This document shows, one piece after another, positions 32,593 to 44,324 of a stretch of DNA of 64,000 bases; the stretch's first letter is position 1, and every line of letters starts with the position of its first letter. The notes beneath the pieces are model-generated. The model was not told the DNA's origin. It did no database searches and saw nothing but the letters and a program-made list of their open reading frames with translations. The stretch covers positions 2,728,001 through 2,792,000 of the forward strand of contig JAMKCF010000009.1 in NCBI GenBank assembly GCA_023634235.1, given 5' to 3'. The translations under genes and the position numbers were made by a program. This DNA comes from Pisaster brevispinus (lineage: Eukaryota; Echinodermata; Asteroidea; Forcipulatida; Asteriidae).

Positions 32593-32750
32593 GATAAACT
32601 TGTCTCCTAGCGATACAAAAATATAACACATAACTTATTAAACCATCATCAGCACTGCAACCTTTGCCTTTGCAATCGAACTAACTTTAACTGCGTTGAG
32701 TTAAATTGTCGCCGTGTCTCATGGGCGCCGCCATTTTATTTTAGTCTGGT
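32593..32750 (-). promoter_or_regulatory. CRLS1: Probable CRLS1 5' UTR exon and promoter with YY1-type motif
   Basis: On the minus strand a strong donor (ATC|GTGAGTAT) ends an exon at 32593, and a matching acceptor (CTTCACTCCAG) lies just before the CRLS1 start codon, near 31990. That makes a non-coding first exon. AAAATGGCGGC, a classic YY1-type motif in the usual orientation near transcription starts, is at 32737-32727 on the minus strand. The transcription start is therefore probably within or near 32720-32750. Confidence 0.6.
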
Positions 32751-34471
32751 AACTCAGATTACCTGGAAGTCAAACTGTGCAAACCCAAGTGATAGCCTTA
32801 GGAATGAATTTTAGTCTGGTTCTATTCCGTAAACTAGCGTAGTTTAAACGTTATAGGAGTGGGGACTAAACAGCATTTCCACGCGTCCAAAAATGTATCA
32901 TTCATCAACAGCTGACAACACTGCAACTGCAACGTTCTGGCAAATACGGTCGGTATTGAAATGCAACAAGTCCACAGAAAAAATTTTGTGTAATCTTTTA
33001 AAGTCAAAACCACTGATTGGCATTGCAGTTTTGTGAAGTGACTGGAAGTTCTGACAACGTTGAGAATGGAGGTAATGTGACGTTTGATTTTGACCTGGCA
33101 CTTCACTTCCCAAACCCAAGGAAGGACTGAGGTGCTGATCATCATGGACTAGTGTAGAGTGCCCCCCCCCCCAAGTGCACGTGGTACTCCTTCTTTTTAA
33201 ATGTTGACATCTGTACGACCGCCAGATGTTAAAAAAAAAAATAAGGAGTACAACGCCCCAGTTACTGGGTCTAGTCATGAAGGTTGAGCTTGCACTTACT
33301 TTTACTGAACGTTTTAGTTAGTTGCACTTTTGTAGACTGGGCTTCTTCCTTGCCCAAACTAACTAAACATGCTAAAGAGGTAGAGGTGGGGTCGGGTGGG
33401 GAGAATATTTTGTGGGTGGTGGGGTATGATTAAAGTTTAGAAGCTTAATTCTTCCATGGAAGACGCCATGATTCATCTTCCCTACACAGTTTTCACATCA
33501 ATTTTACTAACATTTAACAATGACTGAACTCCTCTTCTTGAAATCTTAATTATGAAATTAAAGAGAGGAGTACATTACTACTGTTACAGCACCCCAGTTA
33601 CTGGGTTTACTATCTTTCTGATGATAAAGGGTTTTTCCCCTTTGTAATGCTTTGTTCAGGTTTTTAAAATAAATCCAAATGTACGAAAATAATTGTTTTT
33701 ATATTAAAGATTCAATAAATAATAGGCGGCGATTATTTTACCGTTAACATTAAAATCATCCAGGCCGCCACTTTATCTCCTTAGGTCAAATTATATTCTT
33801 ACCTGTCCAGAACGGTTGACAGAATGAATACAAAGAGGCACAGGCCCTTGGAGCAATTACAAAAGTGTCAAAACCATTATTAAAACAAGCTATTTTCGTG
33901 TCTATGCTGCTTGCTTCACTCCATTTTATAGTTCCTTTTGGCAAGAGTTCTACACGCGATTTGCATTTCAGCTACCAATTCCTCAAGAGGAATATTTAAA
34001 ATTTAAGGGAAATAAAGCCCAACATCCATAAAAAAAATAAATAAATCCCTTATAAAGCGGCGGCCGGATACGGAATGTTTCCATTATCTGAAATGCTATT
34101 TTGTCATTCCGCAATTTTGAACTTTATTTTGGGTTAAAAGCAAACTCCTCTGGAGCCATAAATTAGAAAAAGAAAAGGTGATACTATCTATTTAAACGTA
34201 ATGAGTCAATTTTTACTATAAAAGAAGAATTTATTCTTTTGGGGGGATTAAAAAAGAAGAAAAAAAACAAGTGCCAGATCATGTGGGTGTGGAGCGTGTC
34301 AGTTGAAAAGTGGGATTGAAGTCTTATATTGTTTCTCCTTGTATGTCTACCTCCATGGTTAAAATGTGTTATGTTTTTGTTGTAAAATGCTTTTCATTAA
34401 ATTTCTTGTAAGTTCAAATAATTTAAAGTTAATGTGTTTTTTTATTTTTTTATTTTTTTTTTATTTTACAG
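32751..34471. other. CRLS1-GNPNAT1 divergent intergenic region / GNPNAT1 5' part
   Basis: No coding exon is recognised. GNPNAT1 needs at least one upstream exon, because its first recognised exon starts at a splice acceptor (TTTTACAG, 34464-34471). That exon should lie here but I could not pick it out. Two short repeats of CCCCAGTTACTGGGT occur at about 33255 and 33592, each next to GGAGTAC; a C-run is near 33163-33173. Confidence 0.5.
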
Positions 34472-34492
34472 AATGGACTCACAGACAGCTTG

Positions 34493-37400
34493 ATGTTCGA
34501 CATCAACTTGATAAAAGAAATGGACTTTGGGAGGTCAAAGGTCACATTTAATCCACCAGTGTCACCTTCTAATCCAGGAGAATCTTTGGTTATGAGACCT
34601 CTAAGTACAGGGGACTTTGAAAGAGGTTCGTCCCTCAAACAAAATTCCTTTCAAATTATCAGAATTACAGATTATACCTATATTTATTGTATTGTAATTA
34701 ACTACATTTTTTTTAAATATTAAAAACAGTAACAATGGATGACATTTTTACAAAATCATAAATTATCAAGCATGTTGATGCAACTGTATAAATATTGCAT
34801 GAAATATGAAATATTTTTTTCTTATTTTTTTTGTTCTACACATAATGTTTGTTAAAAAGGTGTTTATTTTGCTGAAATTCAATTCAGGTTTTATGCAACT
34901 TCTTAGTCAACTTACAACAGTTGGGGAAACAACACAAGACAAATTTTTTGGCAAGTATTGAATTATCAAAGTTTTTAGTTTTCTTCTTTGTAGTTTCGCT
35001 TGAAACCTTTCTGTTGTCTCTCAACAAATATGTGTGATATTTGAAACCTTGTATAAACCAATGCAGGGCTGGAAACACAGGCTCGAGGCCAGTTATTTTA
35101 GCATCGAACCAATAAACTTATGACTGTACAAGTCCGGCAGCCTTTTATTTATTTTTTCAAATGTTGACTTTCAGTCTAATAGATATGTTTCAATTTTGAG
35201 TGTTAAAGTATACTTGCCCATGATGCAATTGAGATAAACCTTCTCTTAGTGCTTGTTCAAATTAAAACAGTTCAAATGTTAAACTGTGCGGGCATTTTTT
35301 CTCATTACAATTCTGATCTTGTAAAAAGAATGCCTGCTCTGTAAATTGTGTGGGTTATCACCCCGAATTTGAGCCCTGATTCAATGTTGCAAATTGCACA
35401 TTTTGACAAATTATGTTGCTTTGTGGGGTTGAAAGAAATGTACTGGGTTTCTGCAGATCCTTAAAAAGTATTAAAAAGTCTTAAATTTCAGGTTTTTAGG
35501 TCATTAAAAAATGGATGAAGTGTGAAATGAATTTGCCTATCAGCTCGTAAAGAACTGTCTAACACTGCCTTTAAAAAAAAAATAACATAAAGTGTGAGAA
35601 GACATAGAGCTCTGTTTCCCTTACTTTATTCACTTACTTTGGGCCGTAAAGAGTGATAAGTCTGGCTTTAAAAAGGTCTTTAAAAGTCTAAAATTTTACT
35701 TTTAATAGTATGCAGATACCCTAATGCACAATGTACTTGAAATCTGTTGCTTTTTAAATGTTTGTGACATTGACTCTTTGGAAAACATTTCAGGTTGGAC
35801 ATTTCAGACATGACGGTTTAATGGAATTGTTGAACTGTCTGAAATCATACATGTAATGATCATAAAGGTTCATACCCAACGAGCCGAAAATTGACATTTT
35901 ATAATAACATACTTAGTTGTCAGGCCACTAACTCTTTTTTTTTTCTCTCTTTTTTCAATATTTTACTTGTAACATTTATCATACGGTATTTCTTTTATTG
36001 ATGGATGTTTTTAAATCGTTTCTTTATGATACAGCTAGGTTTAGTGGAATGAAGAGGACAGGGTCTTACTACGTTGTAGTTGTGGAGGATACAGACAAGA
36101 ATCAGGTAGTGGCAGCGGCAACACTTATACTTGAGCAGAAATTCGTTCATGAATGTGCATTGGTAAGTTATAATAAATCAGACAGGTGGGATTAGTTTTC
36201 ACAGTGAAATGAAATGGGAGTCTTTGTGACGCTAGGTGGCAGCAAAACCACCAAGTGATTTCCGTTTGTTTACACAATGTTGAGCGTGTGCACACTTCTA
36301 GTTTAAGAATAAAGGATGTCCTTGGTAAGTCTGCTGCCACCCAGAGTCGCCCATTGGAGAGTAAGATGACAGACAGTGTTGTTAACAAGTTAATACATTT
36401 ATGATTAGGTTCTGGAACTTCATTCATTTGAAAGGAGTTTGCTTTATTGATCTCTTTTGCCCTCTCCTTTTCTGGTCTTTTCCTTTTGCCCTTTTTTGTT
36501 GTTGCTAGTTTTGTTTTTCTTCTAGTCCTATCTTTCACCCTTTCAAATATCTAGCTGTAAAATGTTGTGTTTTAGATGTTAATGTCATAATGGTTTAACT
36601 ATTTTGGGAAAAATTGTCATGTTTACACTTGTAATGTCTAAAATAACATTTTATTGTAATTTAATCGTATATTTTGTTCTTGATTAAATATTCATACATT
36701 TTTAATGTGCTAACAAAAATACTTTTGTATCAAATAATTGTACTTTTTCTAGAGATGTTCATTTTGTACTTAAAACGTTTTTCCAGTTTAACCTAAGATG
36801 GTTCCCGATCAGCCTATTTCCGATACAACTTGTCACTGTCACTTATAAGTAAAGGCTGTCAAGCATCACCGCATCATTTATAGAATGCTCATGATACCAT
36901 TCCAAATAACCCATTACAATCCACCTCATAAGAGTGGATGCTCTGTCATATGACCATAATGCCTTGATAGTATTATGGGTGTTTAGTAAGCGAGGCAGTG
37001 TTGCTTGACAGCCTTACCTGTAAGTGATGGTGGCTAGGCCAATCGGCTGCAGATGTAGAACTTGTTACTGTATATCTACAGGTTCAAAATCTCTCGGAGA
37101 TAGATCCTTTTCTATAGCTGGTCAAAAAGCTTTGGACTCTATCCTCATCAACATCAGGAATGCTCCTTCTATCATAATTTTCAGGAAAAGTATTTTTTTT
37201 ATTTGTTCTCGTAACCCCCCGTGTTTGTCTTTTTCTTTCTAGTCTCATTTTGTACAACACTTTGATGTTTTTGTAAAGGCACTTTATAAATACCAATTAT
37301 TATTATTATTAAAATTATCTGTCATACTGTTGTGTCATTTTCTCCAACAGCGAGGAAGGATTGAAGATGTTGTAGTCAATTCAGATTACAGAGGCAAACA

Positions 37401-37899
37401 GCTTGGAAAATTGTAAGTACTTTTTAATGAAGGATACGCACATTCTTAAAATATCGGTTATAACTTTTTTAAGCAGTAATGTAGCTGAACATTTTACCAT
37501 TGAAGTAAATGTAATGCTGGTGATAATTTATGTGATTACTTCAGTATTTCTTTGTGATTTTTAGTTGACATTGTTTTCTTTTAAATCAAGACTTATTTTC
37601 AACTATTTTCAAAACATTTTTTTTTTTTCCTCCTTACTCTTTCTCATGATTCTTCAATAATTTGTTGTTTTTCTCTTATTTATGCAACATTAATGAAACT
37701 AAATTTTGCTTTTGCTGCACCCACACTCACTGTTTTAATATCGTGATTTTTTTCCAGACTCATGGCCACACTAACTCTCCTGAGTCAGGACCTAGGATGC
37801 TACAAGACCACACTAGAATGTTCAGAGACCAACATCACATTTTATGAAAAGTTTGGCTATGTGAAGGACAAAGAAGTATACATGCAGAACAGGCATTAG
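34493..37899 (+). CDS. GNPNAT1: Glucosamine 6-phosphate N-acetyltransferase
   Basis: GNPNAT1 transfers acetyl from acetyl-CoA to glucosamine-6-phosphate in UDP-GlcNAc synthesis (GNAT fold). Exons are 34472-34625 (coding from ATG 34493), 34888-34950, 36035-36162, 37351-37412 and 37758-37899, giving 175 residues (human 184). [12 protein letters not shown] aligns with human residues from Met8. The in-frame codons before it (from 34472) are open, so the true start may lie in an unseen upstream exon. RGRIEDVVV (109-117) and the acetyl-CoA loop RGKQLGK (122-128) are diagnostic, as are [16 protein letters not shown] and the Met-rich end. The second intron is odd: a GC donor (G|GCAAGT, 34951) with the CAG acceptor, or a GT donor 4 bases later (exon to 34954) with the TAG acceptor 4 bases later (exon from 36039); both keep frame and length. 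Confidence 0.95.
35446..35721. repeat. Inverted-repeat element in GNPNAT1 intron 2
   Basis: The ends are GGGTTTCTGCAGATCC and, in reverse, GGGTATCTGCATACT. Each is followed by runs of TTAAAAAGT / AAAGTCTTAAATTT type on facing strands. Long arms of that style with no ORF fit a MITE of about 275 bases. The superfamily is not assigned. Confidence 0.6.
36230..36346. repeat. MITE-like element, family D, copy 1
   Basis: The left end GCTAGGTGGCAGCA and right end TCTGCTGCCACCCAG are inverted repeats. The same ends occur at 49434-49546 and, decayed, near 56490-56570. It lies in GNPNAT1 intron 3, just after an exon. Confidence 0.7.
36836..37029. repeat. Hairpin element with ~28-base arms
   Basis: AGTAAAGGCTGTCAAGCA (left arm, near 36848-36865) and its complement (right arm, TGCTTGACAGCCTTACCTG, from 37002) are the cores of longer imperfect arms. 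It is probably a MITE in GNPNAT1 intron 3 and immediately precedes a LINE tail. Confidence 0.6.
37077..37312 (+). pseudogene. LINE 3'-end fragment (RT C-terminus and A/T tail)
   Basis: The frame at 37081-37200 reads [18 protein letters not shown] followed by [14 protein letters not shown]. This is the terminal segment of CR1/Jockey-like LINE ORF2, usually written GDRAFS.A.P..WN.LP..IRNA. A short 3' UTR ending in CTTTATAAATACCAATTATT and ATT repeats follows. It is heavily 5'-truncated and dead, and lies in GNPNAT1 intron 3, 38 bases before the next exon. Confidence 0.75.
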
Positions 37900-40800
37900 A
37901 TCAACCTCGTTTCCACTGGTGATCGATCTTGTCATGCGGTCTTTTCTCACTCATAACCCCTGGACTTGTCTAACTTAAATGTGCAAGAATACGGCTCAAT
38001 TCAATTAGGCCTGTGCTTGATACACTTAACTAGCATGATCAAGCATGTTTGCCAAAAGAGGTGCAAAAGAGGCATCAAGTCTTAGAGTAACTGTGTTCCC
38101 CCCTCTCATTCTTCTTGATCCTGTGACATATTTAACTGTTTGCTGTTTAGGGTGACTGTGTAAAACATGATTCATTTGGAGCCGGTTAAAACACTTGCAC
38201 TTCGACACATGCTTACTAAGCACCCCTAAGCGCCCGTCAGTTATTGTTGGTTGTCAGTGCTTGTCTTTTAGGGGTTTGTGGCGAGAGGGATTAGTTTGAA
38301 ATGCTATCTATAGTAGTAAGGTTAGCATTGAAGTCATTGGCTAGGGCTGTGGTTATTTTGAAGGGATGTTGAAGTATGAGAAGGCATAGTAATCTCATCA
38401 TAGCTTTAGACAAAGCTGAGTTGAAGATATGAACTTTTTTATTTCAGTTATTTATTTGTAATTAATTATTAACCCACTAACATTCCCAAATTCACCAAAG
38501 TCCTTTACAGGAAGTTGTCTGATGTTGTCTGATGTTGTAGGATATGGCAATACAAATGCTTGTTTTGGGACCAGACATACCAATCTTATTGGTGTCCAAA
38601 CATTTGTGTTTACTGTTTTGAGTTGCCATAGAGTGGAGTTTTTAGGAGACTTCAGAAGTGTCTCTAGGCAAAGGCCACTATGGGGTTCTGGTCAAAGGAC
38701 AAAGAAGTTTGTGAATGTTTTGTCAAAAGAGGGCAGTTTGACCTCCTGACAGCCTTCGTGGGTTGTGTCCGAGTTGGCACCTGCAGCTGTTGCTATGCGC
38801 CTTCTATGCTTTAATGCGTGTTAATGCAGAAATCAAGCCCCAGCTTCAGCCACTACCTAAAGACACAGCCTTAATTTCAAGTGCCTTAATTTCCGTTTTT
38901 CTATCGGGATCTTTTTACATACTTCATGCAGATGTATTTGTCGTGATTCATATAGAGACACTGAGATAAACTTTACATTATATTTTTGTATAATTGACAT
39001 ACTTAAGAAAAGGCCTTCAATTTGTAAATATACATGTGCAATTTGATAAGCCTACATGTAGGAGGTAATGCAGTGTGATCTGGTTGAATCCAGTTTGATC
39101 TAAAGATGAACCTTTTTATATGCTGCAACTTTCTTTGTGCAATCTTAAGATTAGATAATGAGCAGGCTTAAGTTTCCAGATATTTTAAGAAAAGCTTTCT
39201 CCTGCGTTAAATACTTGTATAACAAGAGAACAGCTTTTAGGATGGGAAAAGGACAGTGACTGTCAGGGGATTTGCACAAACAATTACTAAAGAGGATGTG
39301 GCATTGAGTAACCAAAGTCATTTTCCATGATACATTTGATGACACAGTGACAACACTGAAAGCAGATCGAAGTTCCATTCTTGCTTTTGTTTTATTTCAA
39401 TCGTTTACCTGGTAAGTTTATAAACAACTTTTTTTTCTTCCGAAAATTCTTTCAGGGTGGATGCATGGATAATGCTCAATCCTGGTACTTATTTTATATT
39501 TTATATTTTTAAATAAAACTACTTAATAAGCCACAGATAACAGACCATGTGACCTGTGACATCACATTTGCAGGCACGATTTGTACATAATTCAAGGGAA
39601 GAAAAAATCTTGCTCTTCATTGGGATTGCACCATCTGGGATTTTTTTTAATCAACTTTTGATATGAACGGAGCATATCTCAAAACTTTTTCAGTTGTTGA
39701 ATTTATGTGGAAATTTAGGACACAAAATGTACAATTTCCTACATGTCCAGAGTAGTATCTCGCCTGCCAGAAAGCCCCTGGAAGGTACAAGGTTACTCCT
39801 TTTGGGTTACATGGTCTAGAGCTACCAACACATATCTAGTGATAGGCAAGATAATTTTCTGTTATTGGGGAGAAAGTAATTGTACTGTAGATCAGGACTT
39901 GTTTCCATCCATCTGGTTTGTATTCTTGTTATTCCACTTCTGGGGTAGATGTACTTGCAGTTAATTAGTATTCTGCTGGTTCCAAGTGGAATGGTCGAGT
40001 GTTTTTGTTTTTCATTATCAGAGCAGATTAAAATGGGAGGTTTATACTAGAGGCAAAAGCCATAAGGCGGCAAATTTTATTCCATGTACACTGTACATGT
40101 ATATTGACCACTGAGTGGTCAAAGTTTCACTTTGTTGATCACTTCAAAATACCTCAATACAATTCATGTGAAGTATGAACTGGGCTAAAGTGCCCAGGGC
40201 TCGATTTCACAAAGAGTTAAGATTGATCTTAACTGTGTATCAATCTTAATTGCTAAGCAAAGTGTGATGTCACAATAGAAACCACTACATGTATGGTGAT
40301 ATTGACAACTCATCTCAAGTGTTTTGTGAAATCGGTCACTGTCGACTCAGAAAATAGACAGTGATCAGAAGAAATTGCTGTACACTTGTTATAGTCATTA
40401 CATAAAATGACACATCAAGCTGTCATTTTTTAAATGTTATTTTGATTTCCTATTTTATTTTCAAATTGGTCATTTATTTGTATATTATGTCTTCCTCCAA
40501 TGTGATGGAATATTTTATTACAGTATTTAATTAATCACTTAATGAAAAAATCTACCTTTTTTGTGTCTTTATATTTAATCTTGTACAGTAGAAAATGACC
40601 AAAAATCTTAAACGTTTTAGCATTAAAGGTATTAATGGGCATTTTTAATTTTTGAGATTGTTATTATTTGTTTGTTTATGGAAGACAAAAACTGGAGATA
40701 ATCATTTGATAACAGACATCATAAACCTCATTGAAATTTGGGTAATATTTGTAATCTTAATATCTCATTTGGAAATAATTATGCTACACCTTGGCGGTAG

Positions 40801-41234
40801 AGGACATTTTTAAGTCAATGTAAAAATGAAGTCTGATGTTGGAGTGATACAACAGAAAGGTGTAATTTGGGTTCATTCTGAAGAGGTCAGTAAGTACAAA
40901 ATCCACCTACCAGATTGAAAAAACCAATGAATATTTGCCAAAATACACTTACAAAATTATCCTTTTGGTGTACAAATTGGTTATATTATACCCAAACATT
41001 TTTTGTAACGGAACGTTAAAGGAAGTAACAGTTAAACTAATGTTCGGAAATTGTATTCTGTTCTCAAAATATTGTGGAGCAGACAGATAATTCTGCAAGA
41101 ACATATCATGAATGTTTTCATTCATTTAGCAATAAGAAAATCACAGATAAAAAATCAACTTAACAATGTTTGCTTGAGCAGACTTCAGTCAGATTTGTTG
41201 TACAGTTGACTCAACACCCTAAGTAAATCTGCCT
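37900..41234. other. Region between convergent GNPNAT1 and NDUFAF1
   Basis: No coding exon is recognised. It should contain the 3' UTRs of both genes. AATAAA at 39512-39517 is a candidate signal for GNPNAT1. One family B MITE copy is at 40193-40342. Confidence 0.55.
40193..40342. repeat. MITE, family B, copy 1
   Basis: The left end CCCAGGGCTCGATTTCACAA and the right end TTTTGTGAAATCGGTCACTG are inverted. The interior (GATTGATCTTAA, TCAATCTTAATTGCTAAGCA, AAGTGTGATGTCACAA, TTGACAACTCATCT) is shared almost word for word with 59413-59566. Confidence 0.82.
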
Positions 41235-43564
41235 CTACCTGTACAGCTCATAAGCAAATTCCTCTGAGTGTGTGGCATCATAGGATGCCGATATAGAGTC
41301 TATCTCTAAGGCAAATTCTCCATCAATGGCATCGGCCATTGTCAGTCCGATGGAGTTGACCAACTCCAGGTCCACTGCTGCCTGCTTATCTTGAATACGC
41401 CCTCGGCTGGACAGGAAGAACTTCGAAAAAGGAATCTGTTGGAAATTCAGACAAATAATGATTGCTTTGAAAACATGTTGCCTTTCGTACATGCAGTCAC
41501 AAACTAACCTTCTACAGCTGAGGTTAGCAAATACAAACTCCCCGCTTACAACTTTAAACCAATGAGGCTTCTTCTTTTGTATGACATCTCTCATATGACA
41601 AGCTTCCACTACTACACAAGCAGCTCATTATGGTAACTGATGTAAATGCATGGATTTGTAATCTATAAAATTTATTCTGGGATGGGTCTACTTTTCTTTC
41701 TTTCTTTTTCGCCTCTGGCAATGTATTGGCCAGGATTCTTAAGTTGGCTATCCAATAAATAAACCTGTCAAGTACTTGTTGGAAAGGAGGCGACCAAAAT
41801 GCTACATTCCACTATTTGTTTTACTTTAATATCCAGTATTTTGCACTTAAAAGAAAAAGTAGGGTGTCCAAATTAAAAATTGGCACACATCCACCCCTCT
41901 GGTTAACCCAATGGACCCTGGTAGGGGGCACAGAGAGAATTGACAAGTCAGTAGCCTTTGCCTAAAAACTTAATGATATGATTTCCGAGATTCCAATCTA
42001 TACTCACATTGACATCCTGCCAATAGGGTCCACCTCTTGTGAACAAGAAATAACTCCAGATGTCGTCATGGTAATCAGTGAAGTATCCTTCAGTCATAAC
42101 GTTAACCATGTATGCCCGACCGTCTCCTCTTAACCTCAAGTTGAGGGAGTTGAAGGCTGTCAAGTCAATGTGCTTCTTTCGATTAAATGATCCCTGGGGA
42201 AAAACAAGACAAATTAAGAGTATTATTGTAAAGAGAGAATTAAGATTGCCAGTTTGCTGGAGTAACATTTGAATTTGAAAAACAACAAAAAATGTTGCAC
42301 TTAGTTTTTTTAGAAATCGCCTTTTAAAGAGGATATGGCTGACAACGGGATTATTGTGATGTAACTTTTTTCTTTAATTATTATTTATTACTATTTTTAA
42401 CTTTTGTAAAACAAAAGAGCCTTCATTACAGACCTCTCAAAGATGACCTTGTTATCATTTCAGATTCAAAATTACTATGTGGGCATGTATTGTGTGCACT
42501 TGCAGGTATAAAAGCTGAAGCAGCATTATGGTTGGAACTATTTTAAGTGCAACTTGACTCCTTGTCTGAAGGTCTGCAAGATCTGATTGCAAAGGGCCTA
42601 TTACAAAACTATATGACTATAGTTGCAAAAAAAACCTGGAACATCACAAGAATTACACGGAGCCCATTGCCCCCTGTCGCCCTGGTCATGGCCTTGGTGC
42701 CCCTCCAGACACTAAGATTTTACAATGCAATGGCCTTCACAAAATGAAAATGGCCTTGCCCTATCAAAGATGAATTTCCAGGCCTGATTCCTTCTAGACT
42801 TGTGGACAAGTCATTAAATGCTTGTCACAGTGACAGCCTAATAACACTCAGCTCTCCGCAATCGAAAACAGCTCTCGCGAGACCACTCTTCTCGTGCAAG
42901 GCTGCTGGCTCCCGACTACTCCCCATTTAAATGAGACCGTAGTTGCGAGAGCAGTAGTCTCGCGGGGCCAGCAATCTTGCGAGAACATCACCAGTGTCGT
43001 GAGATTCGCGGAGAGAGTCGAAACACTATCATCGTGACAAACATTTAATCAGAAGATTGCTTTCCAATGTTGTTATCTTCTCAAATTGTTCACACTTACA
43101 AACTGTTGTTTGGCCTTTATTGCACAATAACCACTCCTAGCTGTTTCCCCATCACGCGGTACCGTTGTACACAAATCTCCATGAAATAAGAGTTTATTGT
43201 TGCGGCTTGTGTCAATCCTAGCCCAACTTTTTCCCCCTATAGTCTGGTCCGTCTGGACCTTAAAGTCCTTCAGGCTCTCTGGGCCTGAGAAATGCCATAG
43301 GGAACGAGAAGTGTCAAACATTGTGTCCACCGTGGAGCAAGTGAGTTTGTCGTACACCTCCTTTCCAAACAGCTTGAAATTCCGTGACAGAAATTTTGAG
43401 TAAGGCTCTTTCTTTTCATCAGAGCTCCCACTCTGGCTTTGTTTGTGTCTACGAAGTACTACGGTGGCTCCAAACGGACTTGCAAGAGGAGTTCCATGGT
43501 TGCCAAGAAGCTGATGCTGCCTTGCTGCAGACTGGATCAGCAATCGAACCTTCAGAGCATTCAT
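41235..43564 (-). CDS. NDUFAF1: Mitochondrial complex I intermediate-associated protein 30 (CIA30)
   Basis: NDUFAF1 is a matrix assembly factor of respiratory complex I (part of the MCIA complex). Three coding exons join in frame: 43564-43100, 42193-42008 and 41435-41235 (852 bases, 283 residues; human 327). The N-terminus (MNALKVRLLIQSAARQHQL) is a typical mitochondrial presequence: basic, amphipathic and without acids. The CIA30 domain runs from about residue 90 to the end, with WHFSGPESL, the VPRDGET..SGYCAIKAK block, RKKHIDL, LRLRGDGRAYMVNV, YFLFTRGGPYWQDV, IPFSKFFLSSRGRIQD and the final HSEEFAYELY. A splice acceptor (TTTCTAG, about 43590) upstream of the ATG points to a 5' UTR exon not located. 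It is divergent from CHP1 with 760 bases between starts. A family E copy lies in intron 1. Confidence 0.97.
42656..42785. repeat. Dispersed family E element, copy 6
   Basis: It reads CGGAGCCCATTGCCCCCTG, CATGGCCTTGGTGCCCCTCC, AAAATGAAAATGGCCTTGCC and ends TTTCCAGGCCTGATTCC. It lies in NDUFAF1 intron 1, which also has a GC-richer stretch with many TCTCGCGAGA-like phrases at about 42860-43015. Confidence 0.7.
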
Positions 43565-44324
43565 AATCAATTGGTAGTCTGACAGATCACTAGAAAGAGA
43601 GAATCTTTCAGACTTCAGAAGATTGTGTCAAAAGACTCAGTCTCAGTCAGAGGCATGTATGGTGTGTGTCATCAGTGTGACTTTCTTAAAATCTCAACTT
43701 TCGACATCGGATGTCCTTCTCGGTGAATAGGAATTTGTGTTCAATCTGGAATACATGATAATCAAAGTAAGAAAAGGTTAAAAAAGCATAATTTTTCAAT
43801 TTAAACAACAACAAGTGACAACATTCCAACTTTTGACTTGAATTGAATTTTGAAAGAAGTTGAGTTGACAATAAGCTCCAGTCCAATCAATGAAATACAT
43901 TTAGTTTTTTACGGTAAAAAGGGTAGGTGTTAGGTCACAACATAATAACTCATTAATTATCGGTAATTCAACCTTCATACGCTAAAATTTTACAAAATTA
44001 ATTGTGTGTTAAGAAATAAAACTTAAATTGTTTAGTTATGAATTAAAACTACACCCACTCAATCACCGCCTGCCGGTCGCTGCTCTGCTCTGCTCTGCTC
44101 TGCTCGCTGTGTGTGAGCGTGAGCAACGAGTAATGTGTATGTGGAGTCTGGATTTCACTCAAATTTGACAGACTATTTTCTTTTTTCACCATCTCTGTGT
44201 GACTGGTACCCACAAGTGGATCTTCGTAAACTACGCTTATTGCCAGTATATTGGTCAATCTTTTAGTCGGTTACCATTTTGTTAGTTGACACACTTGACA
44301 CACGCAGTCTCACTGACGGTAAAC
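43565..44324. promoter_or_regulatory. Probable bidirectional promoter, NDUFAF1 / CHP1
   Basis: This is the whole gap between the two divergent start codons. It must hold the CHP1 promoter and 5' UTR and at least one NDUFAF1 5' UTR exon. It contains a (CTCTG)n microsatellite near 44080-44104. I found no TATA box that clearly fits either gene. Function is inferred from layout. Confidence 0.5.
44080..44104. repeat. (CTCTG)n microsatellite near the CHP1 start
   Basis: About five units of the pentanucleotide CTCTG/GCTCT lie 220-245 bases upstream of the CHP1 ATG. Confidence 0.85.

Noticed and set aside
32834..33278. ORFs of 103 and 126 codons on the minus strand upstream of CRLS1
   Set aside because: No similarity to CRLS1 or any family; the CRLS1 5' end is explained by the UTR exon ending at 32593.
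36125..36538. 137-codon Lys/Arg-rich ORF on the minus strand
   Set aside because: It overlaps GNPNAT1 exon 3 antisense and a MITE; the basic composition comes from T-rich intron DNA read backwards.
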